DNA of 26,422 nucleotides, taken from assembly GCA_030950835.1 (NCBI GenBank), contig JAUZQU010000093.1, forward strand, positions 1-26,422. The letters are read 5' to 3'. The stretch is from Mariprofundaceae bacterium (GTDB lineage Bacteria; Pseudomonadota; Zetaproteobacteria; Mariprofundales; Mariprofundaceae). Shown here one piece after another: positions 1-7,729 of the stretch (the stretch's first letter is position 1; each line of letters begins with the position of its first letter). The notes under the pieces were generated by a model. That model worked only from the letters and a program-made list of their open reading frames with translations. It was not told where the DNA came from and ran no database searches. Made by a program: the position numbers and the translations under genes.

Positions 1-138
1 ACTATAACAACAACACAGCACCAAACCAACTATGATAAACTCGGCAACATCATTAGTCAGCGGAAAACACCAGGCAGCACAGATGTTCCTGCCAGCGGGA
101 GCTTTGTCTTAGATATGTATATTGGCTTTGTATTTTAA
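1..138 (+). CDS. C-terminal tail of a probable outer-membrane beta-barrel protein (partial)
   Basis: An open frame runs from base 1 to a TAA at 136-138, giving 45 residues cut off by the window edge. The last residues (SFVLDMYIGFVF) alternate hydrophobic and small or polar residues and end in phenylalanine. That pattern (F at -1, hydrophobics at -3, -5, -7, -9) is the C-terminal beta-signal that the BAM machinery recognises in outer-membrane barrels. The stop codon directly abuts the ribF ATG at 139, so the two are probably co-transcribed. The family cannot be named from this fragment. A chance open frame is possible but unlikely given the abutting gene junction. Confidence 0.55.
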   Translation, partial: TITTTQHQTNYDKLGNIISQRKTPGSTDVPASGSFVLDMYIGFVF

Positions 139-1101
139 ATGAAAGTACTACGCTCTTTTGCCGCTGCAACCCAACAAAACTTCAAGCAATGCGCTATTAC
201 GATTGGTAATTTTGATGGTGTACACATGGGGCATCAGCAAGTCTTAGCAGAATTAAAAGGTCATGCTGTATCAGGGCAACATCTGGGTGCCCAAGCTTGT
301 CCTGCTGTGGTGGTTACTTTTGAACCACATCCACGGGCATTTCTTTTTCCAGCAGAAGCTCCACGCCGTTTATCGCATTTGCATGAACGTTTAGAAGCCT
401 TAAAACAAGCTGGTGTGGATGCCGTATTATTATTACACTTTAATCAACAACTTGCCAGCATGTCTGCTACTGATTTTATGCAAACCTTGCATCAAAGTTT
501 AAGTTTTAAACATATTCATGTCGGTTATGATTTTGCCTTTGGCAAAGACAGGCAAGGGCAAGCCGATATGATGCGTAAACTTGGTGATCAACAAGGGTTT
601 ACAGTCAGTGAAGCCGCAGCTTTTACCATGTTGGATGGTATTGTTTCATCCAGCCGCATTCGCTCTGCCATTGAAGCTGCGGATTTCACACTCACAGAAA
701 AACTGCTTGGGCGAGCTTATGCCATATCGGGCAGGGTAGGGCATGGAGAAAAACGCGGGCGGGAAATGGGTTTTCCCACGGCGAATCTCAATGTTAAAAA
801 TTTAACCCATCCTCCTGTGGGGATTTATGCGGCTTGGGCAGAGTGGGATGGTAAAAGGGTAAAGGCAGCGGCATATTTGGGCTACCGACCTACCTTTCAT
901 GGACGCACCTTATTGTTGGAAACCCACTTGTTGAACCATCAAGAAAACGTGTATGGTAAACGTTTAAAGGTCAGCTTTGTGCAACGCATTCGTGAAGACA
1001 GAGCCTTCATCAATGCCGAGCTTCTAGCCCAACAAATCCAAAGTGACTGTCAAGCGGCACACCATATATTGGATAATGATGGCAGTCCGCTGCAAAAGTG
1101 A
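139..1101 (+). CDS. ribF: Bifunctional riboflavin kinase / FAD synthetase RibF
   Basis: Makes FMN from riboflavin and ATP, then FAD from FMN and ATP, in the cytoplasm. The 320-residue product has the usual length for the fused bacterial enzyme. The N-terminal FAD synthetase (nucleotidyltransferase) domain shows GNFDGVHMGH at residues 23-32, and a later SSSRIR segment typical of the family. The C-terminal flavokinase domain begins near residue 190 and carries the riboflavin-kinase motif GREMGFPTANL around residues 207-217. The ATG follows immediately after the stop of the upstream gene. argG follows after about 48 bases. In many proteobacteria ribF precedes ileS and lspA; here it does not. Confidence 0.96.
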   Translation: MKVLRSFAAATQQNFKQCAITIGNFDGVHMGHQQVLAELKGHAVSGQHLGAQACPAVVVTFEPHPRAFLFPAEAPRRLSHLHERLEALKQAGVDAVLLLHFNQQLASMSATDFMQTLHQSLSFKHIHVGYDFAFGKDRQGQADMMRKLGDQQGFTVSEAAAFTMLDGIVSSSRIRSAIEAADFTLTEKLLGRAYAISGRVGHGEKRGREMGFPTANLNVKNLTHPPVGIYAAWAEWDGKRVKAAAYLGYRPTFHGRTLLLETHLLNHQENVYGKRLKVSFVQRIREDRAFINAELLAQQIQSDCQAAHHILDNDGSPLQK

Positions 1102-1149
1102 CTAAACTTCGCCTGTATAATCAGTAAACATTATCATGTGAGGGTATCC

Positions 1150-2358
1150 ATGGCAGTCAATAAAGTTGTTTTAGCGTATTCAGGTGGTTTGGATACATCT
1201 ATTATTTTGAAGTGGTTACAAGATACCTACCAATGTGAAGTCGTCACATTCACAGCTGACATTGGGCAAGGTGAAGAAGTTGAAGAAGCGCGTATTAAAG
1301 CCAAGGCATGTGGTGCATCGGCAGTATACATTGATGATTTAACTGAAGAATATGTGTCTGACTTTGTTTTTCCTATGTTCCGCGCCAACGCTATTTATGA
1401 AGGCGAATATCTACTAGGTACCTCCATTGCCCGCCCTTTAATTGCCAAACGTATGATTGAAATTGCCAATATTGAAGGCGCAGATGCTGTTTCTCATGGC
1501 GCAACAGGTAAAGGTAATGACCAAGTGCGTTTTGAGCTTGGTTTTTATGCTTTAAAACCTGATGTGACCGTCATTGCACCTTGGCGTGAGTGTAATTTAG
1601 TCTCCAGACAACAAATGTTAGACTTTGCTGCCAAGCATAACATTGAAATTGAACGCAAACGTGAAGGCTCAAAATCCCCATACTCTATGGATGCCAACTT
1701 ACTACATATTTCGTATGAAGGTTATGACTTGGAAGATCCTTGGTCTGAGCCGCCTGAATCGATGTGGCGTTGGTCTGTTTCCCCTGAAAATGCGCCTGAT
1801 CAGGCTGAATATCTTGAATTAGATTATAAAGGTGGCGATATTGTTGCCATCAATGATGTTAGCATGACACCTGCTACGGTATTGCGTGAGCTTAACCGCT
1901 TGGGCAACAAACACGGTATCGGACGCATTGATATGGTGGAAAATCGTTATGTAGGCATGAAGTCGCGTGGCTGTTATGAAACACCTGGCGGCACGATTAT
2001 GATAAAAGCACATCGGGCGATTGAAAGCATTACACTAGATAGAGAAGCCGCCCACCTTAAAGATGAGTTGATGCCCAAATATGCTAAACTGATTTATAAT
2101 GGTTATTGGTTTGCCCCTGAAACACGTATGATGCAATCTGCGATTGATGCTTCACAAGCGACCGTCAATGGCACTGTGCGTTTAAAATTATATAAGGGTA
2201 ATATTTTGGTAGTAGGGCGCAAGTCAGACAACTCTTTATTTGATGAACGTTTATGTACCTTTGAAGATGATGAGGGTGCGTACAACCAACAAGATGCAGA
2301 AGGTTTCATTAAACTGAATGCTTTGCGTTTACGCATGAATAAATTAGCAGGGGTCTAA
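1150..2358 (+). CDS. argG: Argininosuccinate synthase ArgG
   Basis: Joins citrulline and aspartate with ATP to form argininosuccinate, the penultimate step of arginine synthesis. The 402-residue product has the typical length of the common bacterial form. The N-terminal ATP-pyrophosphatase P-loop AYSGGLDTS is at residues 9-17, and later segments such as HGATGKGNDQVRFE and SRGCYETPGGTI are strongly family-like. I place the start at the ATG at 1150 rather than the in-frame GTG at 1138, because GAGGG at about 1140-1144 then sits as a Shine-Dalgarno site and the protein begins MAVNKVVLAYSGG, as homologues do. No argH is next to it; the following gene is a cytochrome. Confidence 0.97.
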   Translation: MAVNKVVLAYSGGLDTSIILKWLQDTYQCEVVTFTADIGQGEEVEEARIKAKACGASAVYIDDLTEEYVSDFVFPMFRANAIYEGEYLLGTSIARPLIAKRMIEIANIEGADAVSHGATGKGNDQVRFELGFYALKPDVTVIAPWRECNLVSRQQMLDFAAKHNIEIERKREGSKSPYSMDANLLHISYEGYDLEDPWSEPPESMWRWSVSPENAPDQAEYLELDYKGGDIVAINDVSMTPATVLRELNRLGNKHGIGRIDMVENRYVGMKSRGCYETPGGTIMIKAHRAIESITLDREAAHLKDELMPKYAKLIYNGYWFAPETRMMQSAIDASQATVNGTVRLKLYKGNILVVGRKSDNSLFDERLCTFEDDEGAYNQQDAEGFIKLNALRLRMNKLAGV

Positions 2359-2362
2359 TTTT

Positions 2363-2950
2363 ATGGGTTATTATGATAAAATAACACGCCTGCTGCATTG
2401 GGGTTTTGCTTTACTGATTCCTTTGCAACTGCTTAGCGAAGAACTGATGAAACGCCCCAAACCAGGGCGTATTCGTGATGAGTCACAAATCTTCTTCTTT
2501 GAAATGCATGAGTGGATTGGTATGTGTTTGCTGGTCTTGATTATCGCACGTTTGGCTTGGGGTTTTGTCGGCGCAGAGGGTGGTTGGTCGCGTTTGTTTC
2601 CTTACTTTTCAGCGCAAGGTCGCTCTGGCTTAGCCGATGAGGTTTCCCATGAAATTCCTGGCTGGTTCAAGGGTAAATTACCCACACCAGGGCAAGAAGA
2701 TTATATTGCAGGTGCTGTACACGGCTTAGGTTTGCTGCTGGTCTTCGCTATGGGAACTACAGGTGCCATCATGTTGTATGGCATGGAAGAGTCAGGTAAA
2801 ATGCTTGGTTTTGTCCATGATATGAAAGAAATACACGAAATATTGGGTGAGTTATTATGGATTTACATTTTTGCCCATGCTGCAGTCACCATCTTACATA
2901 TGGTTTTAGGACATTCTATGATGGCAAGGATATTCAGCTTCAAAAAATAG
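2363..2950 (+). CDS. Membrane-bound b-type cytochrome (cytochrome b561 / hydrogenase cytochrome b-like)
   Basis: A 195-residue integral membrane protein with about four hydrophobic helices (near residues 8-25, 50-70, 118-140 and 160-184). Histidines placed for haem b ligation occur at residues 12 (LLHWG), 49 (EMHEW), 120 (AVHGLG), 172 (FAHAA) and 179 (ILHM). This is the pattern of the prokaryotic cytochrome b561 / Ni,Fe-hydrogenase cytochrome b superfamily, which passes electrons between quinone and a periplasmic or membrane partner. No partner gene (hydrogenase, diheme cytochrome c, thiosulfate reductase) lies beside it: argG ends 4 bases upstream and sppA begins 10 bases downstream. The electron donor and acceptor are therefore unknown. 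Confidence 0.85.
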   Translation: MGYYDKITRLLHWGFALLIPLQLLSEELMKRPKPGRIRDESQIFFFEMHEWIGMCLLVLIIARLAWGFVGAEGGWSRLFPYFSAQGRSGLADEVSHEIPGWFKGKLPTPGQEDYIAGAVHGLGLLLVFAMGTTGAIMLYGMEESGKMLGFVHDMKEIHEILGELLWIYIFAHAAVTILHMVLGHSMMARIFSFKK

Positions 2951-2960
2951 AGGTCTTACC

Positions 2961-4766
2961 ATGAAAAAAACATTTTCTTTGTTGATGAAAGGGGTTGAAA
3001 AAACACGTTATGTATTGCTCAACCTCTTTTTTCTACTGTTTATTGCCTTTTTCATCATCACCATCATCAATGCCCAACCCTCTGTACCTGATAAGTTCAT
3101 TTTACACTTAAATTTAACGGGTAGTTTGGTAGAGCAGGTCAAACATCCTGAATTCGGTTTATCATCCTTCACTGCCCCCTCACCGCAACAGGTTAAAGTG
3201 CATGATGTTGTCACAGCACTCGAACGTGCTGCTAAAGATGAACGTGTATTGGCGGTATACCTGGATGTACAAAAGTTAACATCTGCTTCTTTGGTGCATA
3301 TGCAGGACATACGTCAAGCCATACTCAAGTTTCAAAAAAGTGATAAACCCATCATCGCTTATGCCCATCATTATTCACAAGCCCAGTATTACCTTGCCGC
3401 TGCCACCGACCAAGTTTTCCTGCACCCTATGGGATATATTGGACTTAATGGTTACAGTTTATATCGTAATTATGTGCGTGAAACCTTGGAAAAGTTGTCT
3501 ATTGATGTGCATGTTTTCAAAGCAGGGCGATACAAATCTGCAGCTGCTCCATTATTACAAAGCTCTATGTCTCAAGATGAACGTGAAGCCAATAGCATGT
3601 GGTTAAACACCTTATGGCAAGTCTATCGCGATGATTTGAAAACCATGCGCAACATTGAACCATCTCGTTTACAATATATCTTGGATCATCCCATCAGCAC
3701 CTTAAATGAGCATCAACAAGATTTATCGCGCATGTTTTTAGCTGAACATTGGGTCGATGATTTGTTGTTTGCTGACCAAGCAGAAGATTTTCTTGTTGCA
3801 CAAGTGGGTCATGTTGAACAAGTCCCGTTTAAACATTATCTATTGGCAAGTGGTAGTGGTTTTTTACCCACAGCACCTGAATCTGAAAAGCACTGGGTAG
3901 CGGTGATTACAGGAAGTGGTACGATTTTAGAAGGTGAGCAACCTGCTGGTAGTATTGGTAGCACAAGTATGGTGGCGCTATTACAAACTGCTTTAGAAGA
4001 TGAGCGGGTTCAAGCTGTGGTCTTACGTTTAAACACCCCTGGCGGCAGCGCAGCGGCTTCGGAAAGTATTCGTCATGCTATCGACTTGCTCAAACAAGCA
4101 GGTAAACCTGTTGTAGTGTCCATGGGTAGTATGGCAGCTTCAGGTGGCTACTGGATTGCCACCGCTGCAGATGAAATATGGGCATCAGCTGCAACTTTAA
4201 CGGGATCCATTGGTGTGTTTGGTATTATTCCAAATATTTCAAGGAGTTTGAATCATTTAGGTATTCAAACCGATGGTTTGGGCACCACCCATATCGCAGG
4301 ATCTTTACGCATCGATCAACCATTAAGTGATGACATCAAAACACTGATGCAAATGCATATTGAACAAACTTACCAACAATTTACCCAGCTGGTTGCCCAA
4401 GGTCGAAACATGGATATCAACCAAGTAAAAAAACTTGCCGAAGGGCGGGTTTGGAGTGGTTATGAAGCGCATCAGTTGGGTCTAGTAGACCACCTTGGTG
4501 ACATCAACGATGCCATACTTGCAGCAGCCAAACTTGCCAATATTGAGGCTGAACATGAACCTATCATCATCAGTCCACCACAAAACACATGGGATCTGTT
4601 ATTAGAAACCATCTTGAGCCAAGCCATGGTTTGGGGTTTTGAGCCACAACCCAACTCGCTCATGGTACAAGTCATCCATAACATCCAAACCCAGCTACAA
4701 CAAGTACAACAGCTCAATGATCCAAGGCATATTTATGCTTTAAGCGACCTTAATGTTGCCCAATAA
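2961..4766 (+). CDS. sppA: Signal peptide peptidase SppA, long (67 kDa) form
   Basis: Membrane-anchored serine protease that degrades cleaved signal peptides in the cytoplasmic membrane. The product has 601 residues, close to the about 618 of the E. coli long form, with two tandem ClpP-like S49 domains. A single N-terminal membrane helix spans about residues 18-38. The general-base lysine is expected at K192 in GRYKSAAAP (N-terminal domain), and the nucleophile at S394 in MAASGGYW (C-terminal domain), matching the K209/S409 dyad of the E. coli enzyme. The preceding GGCGG-rich substrate-cleft segment LNTPGGSAAASE lies at 358-368. The ATG has AGAGG upstream. Followed by a 272-base gap and then dnaA. 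Confidence 0.95.
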   Translation: MKKTFSLLMKGVEKTRYVLLNLFFLLFIAFFIITIINAQPSVPDKFILHLNLTGSLVEQVKHPEFGLSSFTAPSPQQVKVHDVVTALERAAKDERVLAVYLDVQKLTSASLVHMQDIRQAILKFQKSDKPIIAYAHHYSQAQYYLAAATDQVFLHPMGYIGLNGYSLYRNYVRETLEKLSIDVHVFKAGRYKSAAAPLLQSSMSQDEREANSMWLNTLWQVYRDDLKTMRNIEPSRLQYILDHPISTLNEHQQDLSRMFLAEHWVDDLLFADQAEDFLVAQVGHVEQVPFKHYLLASGSGFLPTAPESEKHWVAVITGSGTILEGEQPAGSIGSTSMVALLQTALEDERVQAVVLRLNTPGGSAAASESIRHAIDLLKQAGKPVVVSMGSMAASGGYWIATAADEIWASAATLTGSIGVFGIIPNISRSLNHLGIQTDGLGTTHIAGSLRIDQPLSDDIKTLMQMHIEQTYQQFTQLVAQGRNMDINQVKKLAEGRVWSGYEAHQLGLVDHLGDINDAILAAAKLANIEAEHEPIIISPPQNTWDLLLETILSQAMVWGFEPQPNSLMVQVIHNIQTQLQQVQQLNDPRHIYALSDLNVAQ

Positions 4767-5038
4767 AAGTCTTGCATTGAAGGGTTATTTAAACTCATAA
4801 TTGCTGCAAATAAAGGGCAAGATATTCAGCGCAACCATGGAACACTTCTCAACACTGCGGTGTTTTCCACATCTAAAGCACTTTTCACAAGTTTACCCAC
4901 TTATAATTGGTAAGAGCCTAATAAAACATGGGCAATACTTCCCTGCCAAAGTTGATAAATATGGTTCAGCCTATGATGATGGACAAGTTAGCCTATGTTT
5001 GAGGGTGAATTCATCTATCTTTCAGCTAGGGTGCCACC
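4767..5038 (+). promoter_or_regulatory. dnaA upstream region with a hairpin, a DnaA-box-like site and a possible -10
   Basis: This 272-base gap holds no convincing gene; an 81-codon open frame across it overlaps dnaA and has no family features. A hairpin lies at 4851-4864 (stem AACAC/GTGTT, loop TGCG). Just outside it, TGGAA at 4838-4842 can pair with TTCCA at 4865-4869, giving a longer bulged stem. TTTTCCACA at 4863-4871 differs by one base from the perfect DnaA box TTATCCACA, so DnaA autoregulation is possible. TATAAT at 4902-4907 is a candidate -10 without a good -35; TTGATA-17-GATGAT further down is an alternative. The short hairpin could also end sppA transcription. Confidence 0.35.
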
Positions 5039-6355
5039 ATGGATGATTTGGAACTTTGGACGCTTATTAAAAATCAGTTAAATAACGTGCTTTCACCTGC
5101 GAAAATGGGAGCATGGGTTGAACCAGTAGTGGCTGAAGTTCAAGATACCACACTTATTTTAAAAGTACCCAGTCAGTTTTTTATTGAAGGACTTAAAACC
5201 GATTGTGAGCAGCATATTGATGATGTTTTAAAAACTTTAAACCTCAACTATTTACTCGATTACCAAGTCGATAAATCTATCCATTTAGGTGCTTCTACCC
5301 CTGAAAATAAAACTGTCAAAAAGAATACTATTGATGGTTTTATTGATGAACGTTTTACCTTTGAAAACTTTGTCGTGGGTTCGAGCAATGAGTTTAGTCA
5401 CGCTGCAAGCATGGCAGTTGCTGAAGCACCCGGTACAGAATACAACCCTTTATACATCTATGGTGGTGTGGGTTTAGGCAAAACCCACTTGATTAATGCT
5501 GTTGCCAACAAGTTAGCTGAGCGTGATAATATACGTATCGCTTATCGCACAGGTGAACATTTTACCAACGAACTCATTGATTCTATTCGTTCGCACAATA
5601 CTGCTGCTTTTCGTGATAAATATCGTAAAGTGGATGTCCTTATCATTGATGATATTCAATTTATTGAGGGTAAACAAAGTACACAAGAAGAATTTTTTCA
5701 CACTTTTGATGCTTTACACAAAGCTAAAAAACAAATCATCCTCACTTCAGACCGTAAACCATCATCCATCAACAACCTCGCAGAGCGCCTTCGCTCGCGT
5801 TTCAGCTGGGGTTTGGTAGCAGATATCCAACCACCTAGCTTTGAGACGCGTATGGCGATTTTAAAGAGTAAGGTGGAGTTATCTGGTATTGACCTCGATG
5901 ATGATATTTGTTTTTTACTGGCATCTAAAATAAGCAGCAATGTGCGCGAACTTGAAGGCGCACTCACCAGACTCACTGCTTATGCTAAATTATCAGGGCA
6001 ACCCATTACTATGGCATTGGCCAAAGATAAACTTAGAGATCAGTTACAAATGAAATCAAAGATAGTTACTGTGGAAGATATTCAAAAACAAGTCGCTCTT
6101 TATTACAATATTCGTCTTGCAGATATGAAATCTAAAGTGCGTAAACGTAATATCGCATATCCCCGTCAAATTGCCATGTATATCAGTAAAGAAATGACTA
6201 AAATGTCTATGCCAGAAATTGCAGAAAAGTTTGAGAAAAAAGATCATACCACCATTTTATATGCACATCGAAAAATTCAAGCCGAACGTGATCAAGAGCA
6301 AAGTTTTGATGATGAGTTAAGCCGCTTAATGTTTATGATTAAAAGTGATACATAA
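5039..6355 (+). CDS. dnaA: Chromosomal replication initiator DnaA
   Basis: AAA+ ATPase that binds DnaA boxes and melts the origin. The 438-residue product shows all parts: domain I (about 1-75, start MDDLELWTLIKNQL), a short linker (about 76-103), the AAA+ domain with Walker A GGVGLGKTH at 142-150, Walker B LIIDD at 201-205, sensor 1 TSDRKP at 236-241 and the arginine-finger region LRSRFSWG at 251-258, and the C-terminal DNA-binding domain with the signature KKDHTTILYAHRK near 400-415. The linker is short for a proteobacterium. The ATG at 5039 has AGGG at 5028-5031 as a modest ribosome site. The gene points toward the putative origin just downstream. Confidence 0.98.
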   Translation: MDDLELWTLIKNQLNNVLSPAKMGAWVEPVVAEVQDTTLILKVPSQFFIEGLKTDCEQHIDDVLKTLNLNYLLDYQVDKSIHLGASTPENKTVKKNTIDGFIDERFTFENFVVGSSNEFSHAASMAVAEAPGTEYNPLYIYGGVGLGKTHLINAVANKLAERDNIRIAYRTGEHFTNELIDSIRSHNTAAFRDKYRKVDVLIIDDIQFIEGKQSTQEEFFHTFDALHKAKKQIILTSDRKPSSINNLAERLRSRFSWGLVADIQPPSFETRMAILKSKVELSGIDLDDDICFLLASKISSNVRELEGALTRLTAYAKLSGQPITMALAKDKLRDQLQMKSKIVTVEDIQKQVALYYNIRLADMKSKVRKRNIAYPRQIAMYISKEMTKMSMPEIAEKFEKKDHTTILYAHRKIQAERDQEQSFDDELSRLMFMIKSDT

Positions 6356-6360
6356 CAGCA

Positions 6361-6369
6361 TGTGCATAA
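6361..6369 (-). promoter_or_regulatory. DnaA box (TTATGCACA)
   Basis: TGTGCATAA on the plus strand, six bases after the dnaA stop; it fits the TTATNCACA consensus on the minus strand. It is the outer member of the left pair in the putative origin. Confidence 0.6.
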
Positions 6370-6391
6370 ATAGATGTATAACATACTATAA

Positions 6392-6474
6392 AAACTGTGG
6401 ATAAGTTGTGTTTGAGAAGATTTTCTATTCAAAAAAAGAAAAAAGCTCTATTGTTCACAACTTATCCACAGTTT
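6392..6474. repeat. Perfect 19-bp inverted repeat carrying two perfect DnaA boxes
   Basis: Left arm 6392-6410 reads AAACTGTGGATAAGTTGTG; right arm 6456-6474 is its exact reverse complement. The arms are separated by 45 bases of mostly A/T sequence with an A-run at 6431-6444. Each arm contains one perfect TTATCCACA DnaA box (6396-6404 minus, 6462-6470 plus), and the identity extends 5 bases on either side of the boxes. Within an origin this would place two DnaA molecules in mirror orientation around an AT-rich spacer. It is not followed by a T-run, so a terminator role for dnaA is unlikely. Confidence 0.85.
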
Positions 6475-6545
6475 CTTTAAACAACTATACACTGCAAGAC
6501 AAGGTTTAAGTAAGCAGAATACAAAGGTTTTTCTATTTATACCAC

Positions 6546-6576
6546 TTATTCACAATGCCTACTAAGACTACTATTA
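6546..6576 (+). promoter_or_regulatory. DnaA box followed by DnaA-trio-like triplets
   Basis: TTATTCACA at 6546-6554 is followed, after a 4-base ATGC spacer, by the triplets CTA CTA AGA CTA CTA TTA (6559-6576). Read 3' to 5' on the other strand these are GAT GAT TCT GAT GAT AAT, matching the 3'-(G/A)AT-5' repeats of the basal unwinding system on which DnaA forms filaments on single-stranded DNA. One triplet (AGA) breaks the run and the spacer is not very GC-rich. It lies next to dnaN and is followed by an A/T-only stretch at 6573-6586. Confidence 0.55.
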
Positions 6577-6607
6577 ATTATAAATAGAGAAGGAGAGTAT
6601 TAGAAAC

Positions 6608-7708
6608 ATGCATATTCAAACATCCAAAGTGGTTCTTTTTCAACAAATCCAACGTTGTCAAAACATTGTAGAAAAAAGAAATACCAATCCTATTTTAACC
6701 AATATTCATTTTGAAACCATAGAACAAGACTTAAAACTTACAGCCACCGACTTACAAGCAACCTTTTCAAGTACACAAGCAGTCAAAGTGATACAACAAG
6801 GAAGTTTCATTGTTGATGCTAAAAAGATTTTTGATATTGTCCGTGAACTTAACCCTGATTTTGAAATTGAATTAAAATTGGTAGATACCTTTTTAAACAT
6901 TGTCAGTGGCGGTGTTCAATTTAAGTTAGCCACATTATCTCCAGATACTTTTCCACGTGAGCCTGAAGATGAAACAGATTTAACTATAAATATAGCTGGT
7001 GCAGAATTATCCCGTTTAATTAGCTCCACTAGTTTTGCTATGTCTACAGATGAAACACGTAAATATTTAACAGGTAGTTTGTTTGAAATCACTGCCGAAC
7101 ATGGTATGCGTGTTGTGACCACTGATGGACATAGAATGGCCTTACGCGATTTTCATTTGGATGGTCAAAGCGATGATGGACTTAGCATTGTACCGAAAAA
7201 AGCAGTGCTTGAAATCAAACGTTTGGCAGATGAATGTGAAGGTGAGATACGTTTATCTTTGGGTGAAAATCAAATACGCGTTGAATTGAAGCAACAACGT
7301 TTCACTTCTAAAGTGATTGATGCTAAATATCCTGTGTATGACGATGTGATTCCAAAAAACAACCCGTATACTGCTATCATGGATAAAAGCACCTTAGATC
7401 AAGCTCTGCGTCGCTGTATGGTGGTTGCCAACGACTTCACCCATGATGTAAAACTTCATTTCTCCAACAACACATTAAATATTGCCGCTCATAATACAGA
7501 GCAAGAGCAAGCCCATGAAGATATGGTGATTGAGTATGAAGGTTTGGATATTGAAATTGGTTTTAATGCTAAATATATGCGTGAGGTTTTAAATGCTGTG
7601 CAATCACAACGTGTACGTTTTCAATTAAAAGATAGTTTATCTCCTGCCTTATTATTAGAAGAATCCCATGATTTTTCGAAACATGTCTTGATGCCTATGC
7701 GTATTTAA
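6608..7708 (+). CDS. dnaN: DNA polymerase III beta subunit (sliding clamp) DnaN
   Basis: Dimeric ring clamp that tethers DNA polymerase III to template. The 366-residue length matches the family (E. coli 366). Three clamp domains follow one another; family-typical segments include RNTNPILTNI near residue 24, TDGHRMALR near 172-180, the DAKYPVYDDVIP segment near 237-248 and the C-terminal VLMPMRI that closes the protein-binding pocket. AGGAGAG at 6591-6597 serves as ribosome site, 10 bases from the ATG. The gene lies just right of the putative origin, so the departing fork reads it co-directionally. recF and gyrB, its usual followers, are absent. Confidence 0.98.
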   Translation: MHIQTSKVVLFQQIQRCQNIVEKRNTNPILTNIHFETIEQDLKLTATDLQATFSSTQAVKVIQQGSFIVDAKKIFDIVRELNPDFEIELKLVDTFLNIVSGGVQFKLATLSPDTFPREPEDETDLTINIAGAELSRLISSTSFAMSTDETRKYLTGSLFEITAEHGMRVVTTDGHRMALRDFHLDGQSDDGLSIVPKKAVLEIKRLADECEGEIRLSLGENQIRVELKQQRFTSKVIDAKYPVYDDVIPKNNPYTAIMDKSTLDQALRRCMVVANDFTHDVKLHFSNNTLNIAAHNTEQEQAHEDMVIEYEGLDIEIGFNAKYMREVLNAVQSQRVRFQLKDSLSPALLLEESHDFSKHVLMPMRI

Positions 7709-7729
7709 CTTGCTATTTACCTGTATCCT

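Larger units (their letters stand above)
6356..6607. other. oriC: Putative chromosomal origin of replication (oriC)
   Basis: A 252-base, very AT-rich intergenic region between dnaA and dnaN. Four DnaA boxes fit TTATNCACA: 6361-6369 (minus), 6396-6404 (minus, perfect), 6462-6470 (plus, perfect) and 6546-6554 (plus, TTATTCACA). The outer and inner pairs point in opposite directions, giving a symmetric layout. A 19-bp perfect inverted repeat contains the two perfect boxes. The last box is followed by CTA-type triplets that look like a DnaA-trio unwinding element. The neighbouring genes dnaA, dnaN, mnmG, rsmG, parA and parB and three parS sites are classical origin neighbours. An origin upstream of dnaA instead is the main alternative. 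Confidence 0.8.

Noticed and set aside
4801..5046. An 81-codon open frame between sppA and dnaA
   Set aside because: It starts with a non-ATG codon, overlaps the dnaA start, has no ribosome site and no recognisable features. The region is better explained as the dnaA upstream region.
6392..6474. The inverted repeat as a dnaA terminator
   Set aside because: The arms are separated by 45 bases, no T-run follows the right arm, and both arms carry perfect DnaA boxes.
6951..6966. A CACGTG-centred word in dnaN considered as a fourth parS
   Set aside because: The flanks (TTTTC...AGCCT) break the palindrome at several places and only the inner bases match.
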